A stretch of DNA of 64,000 nt from Oceanobacter mangrovi (GTDB lineage: Bacteria; Pseudomonadota; Gammaproteobacteria; Pseudomonadales; Oceanobacteraceae). Below, in pieces: positions 1 through 8,327 of this stretch. Position 1 is the first letter of the stretch. Each line of letters starts with the position of its first letter. The notes below the pieces were generated by a model. That model did no database searches and had not been told where the DNA came from. It saw only the letters and a program-made list of their open reading frames with translations. Made by a program: the position numbers and the translations under genes. The stretch lies in assembly GCF_019740315.1 (NCBI RefSeq), contig NZ_JAHXZR010000011.1:62001-126000 (forward strand), in the 5' to 3' direction.

Positions 1-562
1 GATCGAGCCGATTATCCTGCTCAACAAGGTCGACCTGCTGGACGACCTGAGCCGCTTCCATTTGTATCCACTGTTGGAGCGTTATCACGATCTGGGCTAT
101 CAGATTCTGCAGGTCAGCGCCAAAGACCCGGACAGCCTCGGCGACCTGAAGGAATTTCTCAATGACCGCGTCAGCGTCTTTGTTGGCCAATCCGGTGTTG
201 GCAAGTCATCCTTGATTGGCACCCTGCTGCCGGATGTCGAGATGAAAGTCGGTGCGCTGTCGGAAAATACCCGTAAGGGCAAACACACCACCACCACCGC
301 CCGCCTGTATCATTTCCCGGCCGGTGGCGACCTGATCGACTCGCCGGGAATCCGCGAGTTTGGCCTCTGGCATATGAGCGAAGAAGAAGTCTTGTATGGC
401 TTCCGCGAATTGCGGGATCTGGCCGGTCATTGCCGCTTCCGCGACTGTCGCCATGAAAGTGAGCCCGGTTGCGCACTGATTGAAGCGGTCGACAATGAGG
501 AAATCACTGCCGAACGCTTTATCAGCTACAAGCGGATTCTGGAAACCCTGTCCGAGCTCTAA
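1..562 (+). CDS. rsgA: Ribosome small subunit-dependent GTPase A, C-terminal part (truncated by window edge)
   Basis: RsgA is a circularly permuted GTPase that helps 30S subunit maturation and is activated by the ribosome. The reading frame is open from base 2 of the window, so the N-terminal OB-fold is missing and the gene starts upstream. The order of GTPase motifs is the permuted one expected: NKVDLL (G4) at the very start, then GQSGVGKSS (P-loop), then DSPGIREF (G3). A C-terminal zinc-binding cluster follows (CRFRDCRH then C eight residues later). It ends 17 bases before the stop of the convergent motB gene. Placement beside motBA matches the gene order I recall from Pseudomonas. Confidence 0.95.
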   Translation, partial: IEPIILLNKVDLLDDLSRFHLYPLLERYHDLGYQILQVSAKDPDSLGDLKEFLNDRVSVFVGQSGVGKSSLIGTLLPDVEMKVGALSENTRKGKHTTTTARLYHFPAGGDLIDSPGIREFGLWHMSEEEVLYGFRELRDLAGHCRFRDCRHESEPGCALIEAVDNEEITAERFISYKRILETLSEL

Positions 563-579
563 ATAATTTCAGGCGTTCG

Positions 580-1575
580 CTATTCCAGCAAATTGGGCGG
601 ATTATCGTACTGGTTATCCGCCCGGTTACGATTTTTCTGCACGCTCTGGATACTCGAACTCGCAGGCGATGCGGTTGCGCCCATGCCTTTCTGATCGACC
701 TTGGCGGCCGGATCAACCGGTCCGGTTTGTTGCTCCAGTTCCCGTTCCCGTCGTGGCGATAACAGCAGCAGGCCGATTCTGCGGTTAACCGCTGCGGTCG
801 GATCCTGGCGGTCATAAGGGGCCGAGTCGCCCATACCGATCACCTGGGAAATCTGGCCATCGGCTACCCCGGCTTCCACCAGCGCCCGCCGTGCCGAATC
901 CGCCCGCATGGCAGACAATATCCAGTTACGATTGTCTTCCGCCCGGCCAGTGCCACTGTTGCTGTTGGCGTCGGTATGGCCGGTGACTGACATTTTCAGG
1001 CCGGAGTTAGCCAGTACCGGCGCCAGCTCCCAGAGAATATCCTCGACGTAATAATTCAGGCGGCTGCTGCCAAGATCAAACATCGGCCGATCCTGTTTAT
1101 CGACGATCTGCAGCCTTAAGCCATCGGTTGTGATGTCGAGTTTGATCTGATCCTTGAAGGGACTGAGAGTCGGGCTGTCGAGCACCATTTCCTTGAACTG
1201 TTCTTCGAGGTTTTCGAGCTGGTCCTGCTGCTGGCCATCACTGCTGCTCGGCTGTGGTTGCAGGTTCACGATAGGATCAGACGCACCATCCTGACCAATA
1301 TTGGCCAGCGGCGACGGCGAACCGCCCAGATCAATGGCACTGGCAGACGGCGCCAGCTTGCCCTCAGCAAAGGCCTTGGGATCATGGAAATAACCGGAAA
1401 TAGCCTTGCGCTGGTCTTCGGTGGAGTTACTGATAATCCACAACACCAGAAACAGCGCCATCATCGCCAGCGCAAAGTCGGCCATCGCCACTTTCCAGGC
1501 ACCACCGTGGTCTTCGTGGCGATGACGGCCACCACGGCGGATAATAATCGGCGGTTGTTGACCAAGATTCTCCAT
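580..1575 (-). CDS. motB: Flagellar stator protein MotB
   Basis: MotB anchors the MotA/B ion-channel stator to peptidoglycan. The 331-residue protein has a short cytoplasmic N-terminus rich in His/Arg, one membrane segment at about residues 30-50, and the ion-binding Asp at residue 33 in the context MADFALAMM. A variable plug and linker region follows. An OmpA/MotB peptidoglycan-binding domain lies at about 165-275, with TGHTDANS and an NRRIGL element. A poorly conserved tail of about 50 residues follows. The start codon overlaps the motA stop as TGATG, so the two are translationally coupled. Whether the motor uses protons or sodium cannot be read with certainty. Confidence 0.96.
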   Translation of the reverse strand: MENLGQQPPIIIRRGGRHRHEDHGGAWKVAMADFALAMMALFLVLWIISNSTEDQRKAISGYFHDPKAFAEGKLAPSASAIDLGGSPSPLANIGQDGASDPIVNLQPQPSSSDGQQQDQLENLEEQFKEMVLDSPTLSPFKDQIKLDITTDGLRLQIVDKQDRPMFDLGSSRLNYYVEDILWELAPVLANSGLKMSVTGHTDANSNSGTGRAEDNRNWILSAMRADSARRALVEAGVADGQISQVIGMGDSAPYDRQDPTAAVNRRIGLLLLSPRRERELEQQTGPVDPAAKVDQKGMGATASPASSSIQSVQKNRNRADNQYDNPPNLLE

Positions 1576-2426
1576 CAGCGGCCTCGCAAGTGACTTTCAA
1601 GCTCACTGAAGGTCGGCCGGCTGTGGCTATAAAGGGTCTTGCGTCCAAACTCAACCGCCAGTTGCGGTTGCAGGCCGTGCATGGAAGCAATGATCGAGGC
1701 TTTGGCGGCATCGTAGAGTTTGATTTCATCTTCTGCCATATGCTTCATTTTGGCGGCTATCGGCCCCACCAGACCGTACGATAACAACACCCCGGCAAAG
1801 GTCCCCACCAATGCTGCCGCCACATGGCCACCAATCTCGGCAATTTCCCCGCCAATCGCGCCCATGGTGATCACAATCCCCAGTACGGCCGCGACGATAC
1901 CAAAACCCGGCAAGGCATCGGCGACCTTGCCAACCGCCATCGACGGTTGCTCCAGCTCGCTCAGACGGGTTTCTATTTCCTGATCCATCAGACCTTCCAG
2001 CTCGAACGGACTGAGGTTGCCCACCACAATGATGCGGAAATAATCGGAAATAAAATTGGCCAGTTGGTCATTGTTTTGCACACTCGGATAGCGGGCAAAC
2101 AGCGCACTGGCCTGCGGATCGTCGATTTCGGCTTCAATCGCCATCACACCTTCACGCCGCGCCTTGCCAAGAATGTCGTAAATCAGCGCCAGCAATTCTA
2201 CTTCCCGCTGTTTGTGATGACGGGCACCAATCAGTACTTCCGGCATTTGTCGCAGGCTGCGCTTGACCACCTCCCAGGGATTGGAAATCAGAAATGACCC
2301 CAACGCGGCGCCAATAATGATCAGCACTTCGAATGGCTGCCACAAGGCCAGCAGCTGGCCATGGGACATAACAAAGCCATATCCAACGCTGCCAAAAACG
2401 ATGACAACCCCAAGCAGAAATAACAT
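1575..2426 (-). CDS. motA: Flagellar motor stator protein MotA
   Basis: MotA is the four-helix membrane stator subunit that couples ion flow to torque on FliG. The 283-residue length is normal. Hydrophobic segments lie at about 1-20, 33-50, 165-190 and 200-225. The two functionally important prolines appear in the third and fourth helices (DALPGFGIV and GLVGPIA). The start is supported by a GGAGG about 12 bases upstream. It is first in a motA-motB operon. Upstream lies an 80-base divergent gap shared with the HDOD gene. I saw no clear sigma-28 promoter in this gap. Confidence 0.96.
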   Translation of the reverse strand: MLFLLGVVIVFGSVGYGFVMSHGQLLALWQPFEVLIIIGAALGSFLISNPWEVVKRSLRQMPEVLIGARHHKQREVELLALIYDILGKARREGVMAIEAEIDDPQASALFARYPSVQNNDQLANFISDYFRIIVVGNLSPFELEGLMDQEIETRLSELEQPSMAVGKVADALPGFGIVAAVLGIVITMGAIGGEIAEIGGHVAAALVGTFAGVLLSYGLVGPIAAKMKHMAEDEIKLYDAAKASIIASMHGLQPQLAVEFGRKTLYSHSRPTFSELESHLRGR

Positions 2427-2506
2427 ACCGCCAGGTACCCTCCACGGTTAACACAAGAATCCTGTCTATAGTTAAGGACACGACTCTCGGTTACTCAAAC
2501 ACGAAG

Positions 2507-4321
2507 ATGAAACCAGGCACTCGTATTTACAGCAATAAACCGTTCAGCAAGAAAAACTGGGAACCATTTCTCAAGGGCGACAGCTTGCCCATTCTGGAGG
2601 AAACCCGTACCCGGCTGCATGCGCTGCTGCGTGATCGTCAGATCACCTTCAAGGAACTGGCGCTGGTGATTGAACACGACCCAGCGCTTTGCCTGGCGCT
2701 GCAACAGCTGACCGTGGCACAGAATCCAGACAGCCTGCAGCAGATCAATGGCGCCGCCAATTGCCTCTCGTTACTCGGCATGCAGGAACTGGTGAAGCTG
2801 GTAAAGCAGTTGCCCGTGGTGAAACCCGACAGCTCCGATCCACAACAACAGGCCTATCGTTCGGCGCTAATCACCACCAGTATGGCCGGCACTCTGGCGG
2901 CAACGCTGAGCCAGCAAAAAGGCAGCAACAGCGCCCATTATGCCCGCTGGGCCACACTATTGGCTGGCGCCGCGCTGTGGCCCTGGCTGTTGCAACAGCC
3001 ACAGGCGCAAAACTGGCTCTATTATCTTGGCCAGGGCCTCGAACCGGAGCAGGCCCGCCGGGCGATCTGGGGTGACGACCTGAAACTATGGCAACAATGG
3101 AATGGCCACGCTCACCTGCCACCACTGGCACGGGATATCTGGAATCCAGGCCATCTGCCCACGCTTGGCCAATGGCGCTTACTGCGTCGTCATGACCCCT
3201 GGGACCTGCCGCCCAAAGCAGGCCGGCCGCTATTACATTTGTGTCAGAAGCCGGAAATGACGGTGGTGCTGGCTCTGTCACTGGCGTGGCATTTACACAT
3301 CAACAGCAACAGCCGCCGAACTCGCCGCTGGTTACAAATAACCGCACATTGGCTCGGCAAACCGCTGGCCAATATTGTGCCGCTGGTACGGGAGGTACAG
3401 TTCCACAGTGCCACACGCCATCACGATGCCTTTGCCTCAGGTATTCACAGTTATCTGAATGGTGGCGTCTGTGACGAGCAACACCCGGCCAGTTATCGCT
3501 GGATCGAAGTCAATGGTACAGCGGCAGTTAGTCCGCTGGCGGCAAGCCCGGTTGCTGACGGCTCAACTACAAACCCTGCAACAACATCTACGGATAACAA
3601 ACCCAAACGCGGTGGTCTGCTGGCAGCTCTCGAACGAGAAAGAGCGCAGCAAGAGCAGGCAGCAGCCCGGACAGCCACACAAACAACCGAACCGACGATC
3701 AGGCCACCCAAATCACTGATTCCCCAAGACCCTGAAATAGTCGCTCCTCCCTCACAACCAGCAGGAGCCCCAGAACCGGCATCACAGGACAGCGTCAGCT
3801 CATTACAGCAACGGATGGAACAGAACCCGGCCAGTTTTGGTGATTGGAATCATCTGATGACCAGTTTGCTGGACAGCATCAACCACGATATCGGCCTGCC
3901 ATTCGCAGCGGTCTGGCTACCCAACCGCAGCCGCGACAGCATGCGGCTGATTTACCAATCCGGCTTGCCTGCCGATCATCCATTAAGAGCCATCCAGCTG
4001 GATTTGCAGCAAACCAACCTTTTCACCAAAATCATGCAGCGCAACGCCGCTGTGGTGGTTCACAAGGACAATCGCAACAGCTTACTTGGTAGTCTGCCGA
4101 TGAATATCCGCCAGCAGCTGCCGGAGTTTTTTATGCTGATGTCAGTCAGCGCCGGGGCCAAACCGATTGGTCTGGTGATGGCAGGTACGCTGCAGGGAAT
4201 GCGGGAACTCCCCGGCCAGTCCCAATATCAGCAGTTCAAACAGCTGTGCCACAGCGCTTCCACCGGACTGGCTTATTTGCGCGAGCAGTCGCTCAGGCAG
4301 CAAGCCACCAGCAGATCTTGA
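2507..4321 (+). CDS. HDOD-domain protein with C-terminal GAF-like region
   Basis: A 604-residue cytoplasmic protein. The N-terminal 110 residues resemble the start of an HDOD domain (short helices, NCLSLLGMQEL then VKLVKQLPV), the non-catalytic HD relative found in bacterial signalling proteins. The middle is Trp- and Gln-rich. Residues of about 360-430 form a low-complexity linker rich in Pro, Gln, Thr and Ala. The last 170 residues look like a degenerate GAF/sensor domain (FAAVWLPN, then a strand-rich segment ending GLVMAG). There are no membrane segments. It is divergent from motA and sits where Pseudomonas carries a hypothetical gene between motA and rhdA, as I recall. Function is unknown; a signalling or regulatory role is inferred from the domain class only. 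Confidence 0.75.
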   Translation: MKPGTRIYSNKPFSKKNWEPFLKGDSLPILEETRTRLHALLRDRQITFKELALVIEHDPALCLALQQLTVAQNPDSLQQINGAANCLSLLGMQELVKLVKQLPVVKPDSSDPQQQAYRSALITTSMAGTLAATLSQQKGSNSAHYARWATLLAGAALWPWLLQQPQAQNWLYYLGQGLEPEQARRAIWGDDLKLWQQWNGHAHLPPLARDIWNPGHLPTLGQWRLLRRHDPWDLPPKAGRPLLHLCQKPEMTVVLALSLAWHLHINSNSRRTRRWLQITAHWLGKPLANIVPLVREVQFHSATRHHDAFASGIHSYLNGGVCDEQHPASYRWIEVNGTAAVSPLAASPVADGSTTNPATTSTDNKPKRGGLLAALERERAQQEQAAARTATQTTEPTIRPPKSLIPQDPEIVAPPSQPAGAPEPASQDSVSSLQQRMEQNPASFGDWNHLMTSLLDSINHDIGLPFAAVWLPNRSRDSMRLIYQSGLPADHPLRAIQLDLQQTNLFTKIMQRNAAVVVHKDNRNSLLGSLPMNIRQQLPEFFMLMSVSAGAKPIGLVMAGTLQGMRELPGQSQYQQFKQLCHSASTGLAYLREQSLRQQATSRS

Positions 4322-4456
4322 AGCTGAGTGTCTGGCGTCCGGGATAACGATATGAAACGCTCCCACTGACGGTCCGCAACCAACGTAATCAACTGACAGC
4401 CAGCTGCGGCTTGGATACACTGACAGCTTGTGTATCGAGACCACCGGAGTAACCGC

Positions 4457-5284
4457 ATGACCAGCCTGCCACTGTTGTTGGAACCTGAAGCACTCGCCCA
4501 GCTGCTGCCCCTCGACAACGTCCTCATCATTGACCAGAGCAAGTACGAAGGTTTTCTCCAACAGCATGTTCCTGGCGCCGTCTGGCTCGATTTCAAACGC
4601 CTGCAACTGGGTGTCAAACCAACGCCCGGCGCATTGCCATCGCTGCAGCAACTGAGCGACGTGTTCAGCGAGCTGGGGCTGACGCCGGATACCCACGTAA
4701 TTGCCTATGATGACGAAGGCGGCGGCTGGGCCGGTCGACTGATCTGGGCTCTCGATATGATTGGGCATTCGAACTACAGCTACCTCAACGGTGGCATTCT
4801 GGCCTGGGTTCAGGCAGGTCTGCCGACCGAAGCTGGTGCCGTCAGCGTGGAACCTTCCGACTATCAGGTGACCGAACTGCAGGCTGGTTTTTCACTCAGC
4901 AAGGAAGAGATTCTGCAACGGCTTGGCCAGCCCGGTTTTCTTGTCTGGGACGCCCGTTCAGCGGCTGAATACACAGGTGACAAGGTGGTTTCCGAACGTG
5001 GTGGCCATATTCCCGGTGCCGTTAACTACGAGTGGACGCTCGGTATGGACGCAGCCAATGGCTTGCGGATCAAGAATCTGGATGAATTCCGCTGTCTGCT
5101 GAACGACATGGGCGTCACCGCCGACAAGGAAATCGCCACCCATTGCCAGACTCACCACCGCTCCGGCTACACCTATCTGGTCGGCAAGATTCTGGGCCTC
5201 AACATCAAGGCTTATCCAGGTAGCTGGGCCGACTGGGGTAATGACCCACAGACTCCGGTAGTCACCGGCGACCAGCCATTCTGA
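4457..5284 (+). CDS. rhdA: Thiosulfate sulfurtransferase (tandem rhodanese) RhdA
   Basis: Transfers sulfane sulfur from a donor such as thiosulfate to an acceptor through a cysteine persulfide. The 275-residue protein has two rhodanese domains. The N-terminal one is inactive. The C-terminal one carries the catalytic loop CQTHHR, with Cys at residue 230. That loop, rather than the CGSGVT of mercaptopyruvate sulfurtransferases, is the signature of the Azotobacter/Pseudomonas RhdA group. The ATG at 4457 is preferred over one 27 bases upstream because GGAG lies at the right distance before it. It precedes psd, the same neighbour as in Pseudomonas. Confidence 0.92.
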   Translation: MTSLPLLLEPEALAQLLPLDNVLIIDQSKYEGFLQQHVPGAVWLDFKRLQLGVKPTPGALPSLQQLSDVFSELGLTPDTHVIAYDDEGGGWAGRLIWALDMIGHSNYSYLNGGILAWVQAGLPTEAGAVSVEPSDYQVTELQAGFSLSKEEILQRLGQPGFLVWDARSAAEYTGDKVVSERGGHIPGAVNYEWTLGMDAANGLRIKNLDEFRCLLNDMGVTADKEIATHCQTHHRSGYTYLVGKILGLNIKAYPGSWADWGNDPQTPVVTGDQPF

Positions 5285-5329
5285 GCGACTGAATACGCGC
5301 AGGCTGCCAGCCAGCCTGCAGTCACACCC

Positions 5330-5348
5330 GGTGCTGCATTGCAGCACC
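5330..5348. other. Palindrome in the rhdA-psd gap
   Basis: A perfect 9+1+9 inverted repeat, GGTGCTGCA then T then TGCAGCACC, ends 19 bases before the psd start. Just upstream, at about 5300-5320, is a second 7-bp stem (CAGGCTG...CAGCCTG). There is no T-run, so an intrinsic terminator is unlikely. An operator, or an RNA hairpin near the psd ribosome-binding region, is possible. Confidence 0.4.
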
Positions 5349-5367
5349 CGCATATGAGACGACGATT

Positions 5368-6342
5368 TTGCTGAAAGACGACTTTTTTATTGCCAGCCAA
5401 TACATCCTGCCCCACCAGCTGCTGTCGCGGCTGGTTGGCAAGCTCGCCGCCAGTGAAAACCGCTGGATCAAGAACCAGCTGATCCAGCGCTTTATGGATC
5501 ACTTTGGCGTCACGCTGGACGAAGCCGTGCACCAGCATCCGCAGGACTTCAAAAGCTTTAACGACTTTTTCACCCGCGAACTGCTGCCAGACGCCCGTCC
5601 ACTCGACAACGGCATCGACAGCCTGCTGTCACCGGTTGATGGCGCGGTCTCCCAGTTGGGAGATATCCAGCGCGGCCGGATTTTCCAGGCCAAGGGTCAG
5701 GAGTTTTCCCTCAACGAACTGCTGGGCGGCGACCGTCAGCGTTCCGAGCCATTTGTCGGCGGCAAGTTCGCTACCCTGTATCTGTCACCGCGGGATTATC
5801 ACCGCGTGCATATGCCAATGGCCGGTAAACTGAAAGAAATGATCTACGTGCCAGGCTCGCTGTTCTCAGTGAACCAGGTCACCGCTGAACGGGTTCCAGG
5901 TCTGTTTGCCCGTAACGAACGACTGGTCTGTATTTTTGAAACCGAGCACGGCCCAATGGCAATGGTGCTGGTGGGTGCCATGATTGTGGCAGCCATTGAA
6001 ACGGTTTGGGCTGGCCGAATCACGCCTGCCGAACGCAAGATCAAGGTGGTTGATTACCGTGATCCGCAACCGGTAGAACTGGATCGTGGTGCCGAAATGG
6101 GCCGTTTCTGTCTGGGTTCAACGGTGGTGCTGTGTTTCCCGGATGGCATGATCGATTGGTCCAGCGAGCTGGCAGCCGGTAGCAGCCTGACCATGGGTAG
6201 CCGACTGGGCAGCATTAATGCGATGAAACCAGCAGAGACAGCGGTGCCAGACAAGGTTGGCCAGCATGAACCGGCAGAAGCCGATGAAAAAGATGAAGCG
6301 GATAGCGATGAATCCGCTGATTCAGGAGAGGCAGCCGAATAA
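5368..6342 (+). CDS. psd: Phosphatidylserine decarboxylase proenzyme
   Basis: Converts phosphatidylserine to phosphatidylethanolamine at the inner membrane. The proenzyme self-cleaves at an LGST motif to make a pyruvoyl group; here this is GRFCLGSTVV with the Ser at residue 251. Other family features are DYHRVHMP (about residue 145) and the early LLSPVDG. I see no in-frame ATG near the N-terminus, so a TTG start at 5368 is proposed. The protein is 324 residues, about 40 longer than usual. The extra part is an acidic tail after the alpha subunit (EADEKDEADSDESADSGEAA), not part of the catalytic fold. Confidence 0.94.
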   Translation: MLKDDFFIASQYILPHQLLSRLVGKLAASENRWIKNQLIQRFMDHFGVTLDEAVHQHPQDFKSFNDFFTRELLPDARPLDNGIDSLLSPVDGAVSQLGDIQRGRIFQAKGQEFSLNELLGGDRQRSEPFVGGKFATLYLSPRDYHRVHMPMAGKLKEMIYVPGSLFSVNQVTAERVPGLFARNERLVCIFETEHGPMAMVLVGAMIVAAIETVWAGRITPAERKIKVVDYRDPQPVELDRGAEMGRFCLGSTVVLCFPDGMIDWSSELAAGSSLTMGSRLGSINAMKPAETAVPDKVGQHEPAEADEKDEADSDESADSGEAAE

Positions 6343-6463
6343 ACGGCTACTGATCAAAAACGGCTATATTCCAGATCCGTACGGCGGTGCAGTCATTCGC
6401 CTCGTATGGATCCCGGATCTCTTCCAGGCCAAGGTTTTCTTCAAGGTCTGGCGGACTGACGAA

Positions 6464-6880
6464 TCAGTTGGCACTGACCTGCTGTGACAAACACCCTTCC
6501 GGCCAGCTCAGCTGATTAGCTTGTGGCCGTAGTCGCAAGGTCAACCATTCACTGCCGGTATCCAGATGGATATCACTAAAGGCCCACTGTACCTGCCCCT
6601 GACTTTGATCGTCCCACAGCACATCGCTGAGATTGCTCATCATGGCACCAAGGTCATCAGCATTGGCCTTTTCCAGATTCACCGCGGTAAAACGGCTACG
6701 ATCAGTCAGGACTTCAACCGGCACCCGTACATTCAGGCCGCCGCTAAGACCAACTCGTGAAATCAATGTGTCGCATGACAACAGTGGCGTTTCTGCCTGC
6801 TCGGCTGTCGCCGTCTGAGCTGAAGTGGCTGCCAATAGCACCAGCCCAGCCATCAGCCCGCGTATCGAATATCTGTTCAT
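6464..6880 (-). CDS. Hypothetical exported protein, 138 residues
   Basis: Not recognised. The proposed start at 6880 has AGGTGG seven bases upstream. It gives a clear signal peptide (MNRYSIRG, then hydrophobic LMAGLVLLAA, cleavage near TATA-EQA). An upstream ATG seven codons earlier is less likely. The mature part has two cysteines, one near each end (SCDTL and GCLSQ), which could form a disulfide in the periplasm. It is the last of three same-strand genes after the DUF3500/HupE pair, with a gap of 116 bases, and may be co-transcribed with them. Confidence 0.65.
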   Translation of the reverse strand: MNRYSIRGLMAGLVLLAATSAQTATAEQAETPLLSCDTLISRVGLSGGLNVRVPVEVLTDRSRFTAVNLEKANADDLGAMMSNLSDVLWDDQSQGQVQWAFSDIHLDTGSEWLTLRLRPQANQLSWPEGCLSQQVSAN

Positions 6881-6996
6881 GGCAACCACCTGATAAACCA
6901 ATTAGGGTTACCAATATTTGAGCACAGCAGCACGTAGAGTAGTCGTCGCCTGCAGCGAACAAGTGCAAGGCTTTGCCAACGAATGTCAGAGTGAAC

Positions 6997-8310
6997 TCAA
7001 TACTCCAGTGGCTGGCGTGGCGCTGGTCGCCACTTCAGTTGTATCCACAACCACAGCAGGCTCATTAGCAGCAAGCCCCAACTCAAGGCTACCGCTTGCG
7101 GCAGCCACTCACTGAGTTGCTGCAACCAGTCTTGCTGCCCCAGCCAGCCCGTCCGCTGGATAAGCCAGCCAAGTGCCAGCAGAGCGATGGTAACCGCCAT
7201 AATTTGCCGTAATGCCTGATATCCGTTTGGTCGCAATTGATACAAGGCCAGCAACAGCGGCACCCACATCACCACCAACAGCAGCTGCATCAATTCCACC
7301 CCCAGATTAAACGCCAGCAAATCGAGTAGCAGCGACCAGCCAGTCACATGCAAATTGCCGAGGATTTCCGCGAAGGCACTGCCATGAATCAGTCCGAACA
7401 CCAGTGTCAGCAGCAACATCCAGCGTTGCCCGGAGGTTGGCAGCAACGCCAATAAGGCTGACAAGGCAACTGACAGCGCCACCGCCATTTCAACCAGCGA
7501 CGCAGAAAATGGCTGCCAGCCCATCGCTGCGGCCAGCAGGCTGATCATATGACCGACGGTAAAGGCACTCACCAGCAACAACAATCGCTGATAGACAGGC
7601 CAGGCGCGATTCCCGGACCGACGCTTGGCCGAAAACAAAGGGGCAGGCAACAGCAGCGCCAGCATAAACAGCAAGTGATCGGCACCGGCAGCAATATGCT
7701 CGAAGCCGTAGCCAAGGTACTCCAGCATGCCGGGCTCACGCTGAACAGCCTGCTGCACATCAAGCAAAGGCAACTGCACATGCTTGCGTCGTAACCATTG
7801 GCTGAAACCGGTGTTTTTCACCGTCACCAGAGTACGATGATTCACTACCCGGTGGACGATGGCATCCAGTTGCAATACCAGCGCTAACGCCTGATCGGCC
7901 TGCCAGCTGGACGCGGGCCAGCAGACCCGAACTACCAACATGGCAGTGCCGGTCTGCTGCTGATCCTGATGATTCACCGACCAACCCAGCCACTGCCAAT
8001 CAAGTTGGCGGCCAGGCTGTGGTTTTGGCTGCCCGGCCTGAGGAAGCAGCAGCTGCAAATGCTGGCGCAAGTAGTCTTGCAGGTAAGCCAGCTGCTGAGC
8101 GTTGAGCGTATCAAACTGTGCTGGCATGGAGGCGTCAGCCATCTGCAACTGATCAATCGCCAGATGCAGTTCGGCATACAAGCCATCATCTTCCAGCGCC
8201 AGCTGTAGCGACGAAGGCTGGGCCGGATGGCTACAAACCAGACTGGACCAGCAGAGCAGACAGACAACCACCAGGTTCTTGAACTGCTGCCAGACTGCCT
8301 GTCTGTTCAT
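6997..8310 (-). CDS. HupE/UreJ_2-family membrane protein with periplasmic N-terminal domain
   Basis: About 437 residues. A signal sequence or first helix (LVVVCLLCWSSLVCS) is followed by a roughly 160-residue extracytoplasmic region. From about residue 200 there is a polytopic domain of six or seven helices with HupE/UreJ_2 features: GFEHIAAGADHLLFM, VGHMISL, GLIHGSAFAE and NLGVELMQL. These conserved His and Glu residues inside helices are typical of the family, some members of which are linked to nickel or cobalt transport. No metal has been shown for this subfamily. A GTG at 8331 overlaps the preceding stop as GTGA and could be the true start. The ATG at 8310 gives a more normal signal peptide. 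It is tightly linked to the upstream DUF3500-like gene. Confidence 0.82.
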   Translation of the reverse strand: MNRQAVWQQFKNLVVVCLLCWSSLVCSHPAQPSSLQLALEDDGLYAELHLAIDQLQMADASMPAQFDTLNAQQLAYLQDYLRQHLQLLLPQAGQPKPQPGRQLDWQWLGWSVNHQDQQQTGTAMLVVRVCWPASSWQADQALALVLQLDAIVHRVVNHRTLVTVKNTGFSQWLRRKHVQLPLLDVQQAVQREPGMLEYLGYGFEHIAAGADHLLFMLALLLPAPLFSAKRRSGNRAWPVYQRLLLLVSAFTVGHMISLLAAAMGWQPFSASLVEMAVALSVALSALLALLPTSGQRWMLLLTLVFGLIHGSAFAEILGNLHVTGWSLLLDLLAFNLGVELMQLLLVVMWVPLLLALYQLRPNGYQALRQIMAVTIALLALGWLIQRTGWLGQQDWLQQLSEWLPQAVALSWGLLLMSLLWLWIQLKWRPAPRQPLEY

Positions 8311-8327
8311 CAGACCCAGACGGCAGA

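Noticed and set aside
2427-2506. FliA promoter for motA
   Set aside because: No sequence close to TAAA-N15-GCCGATAA lies upstream of motA in the gap.
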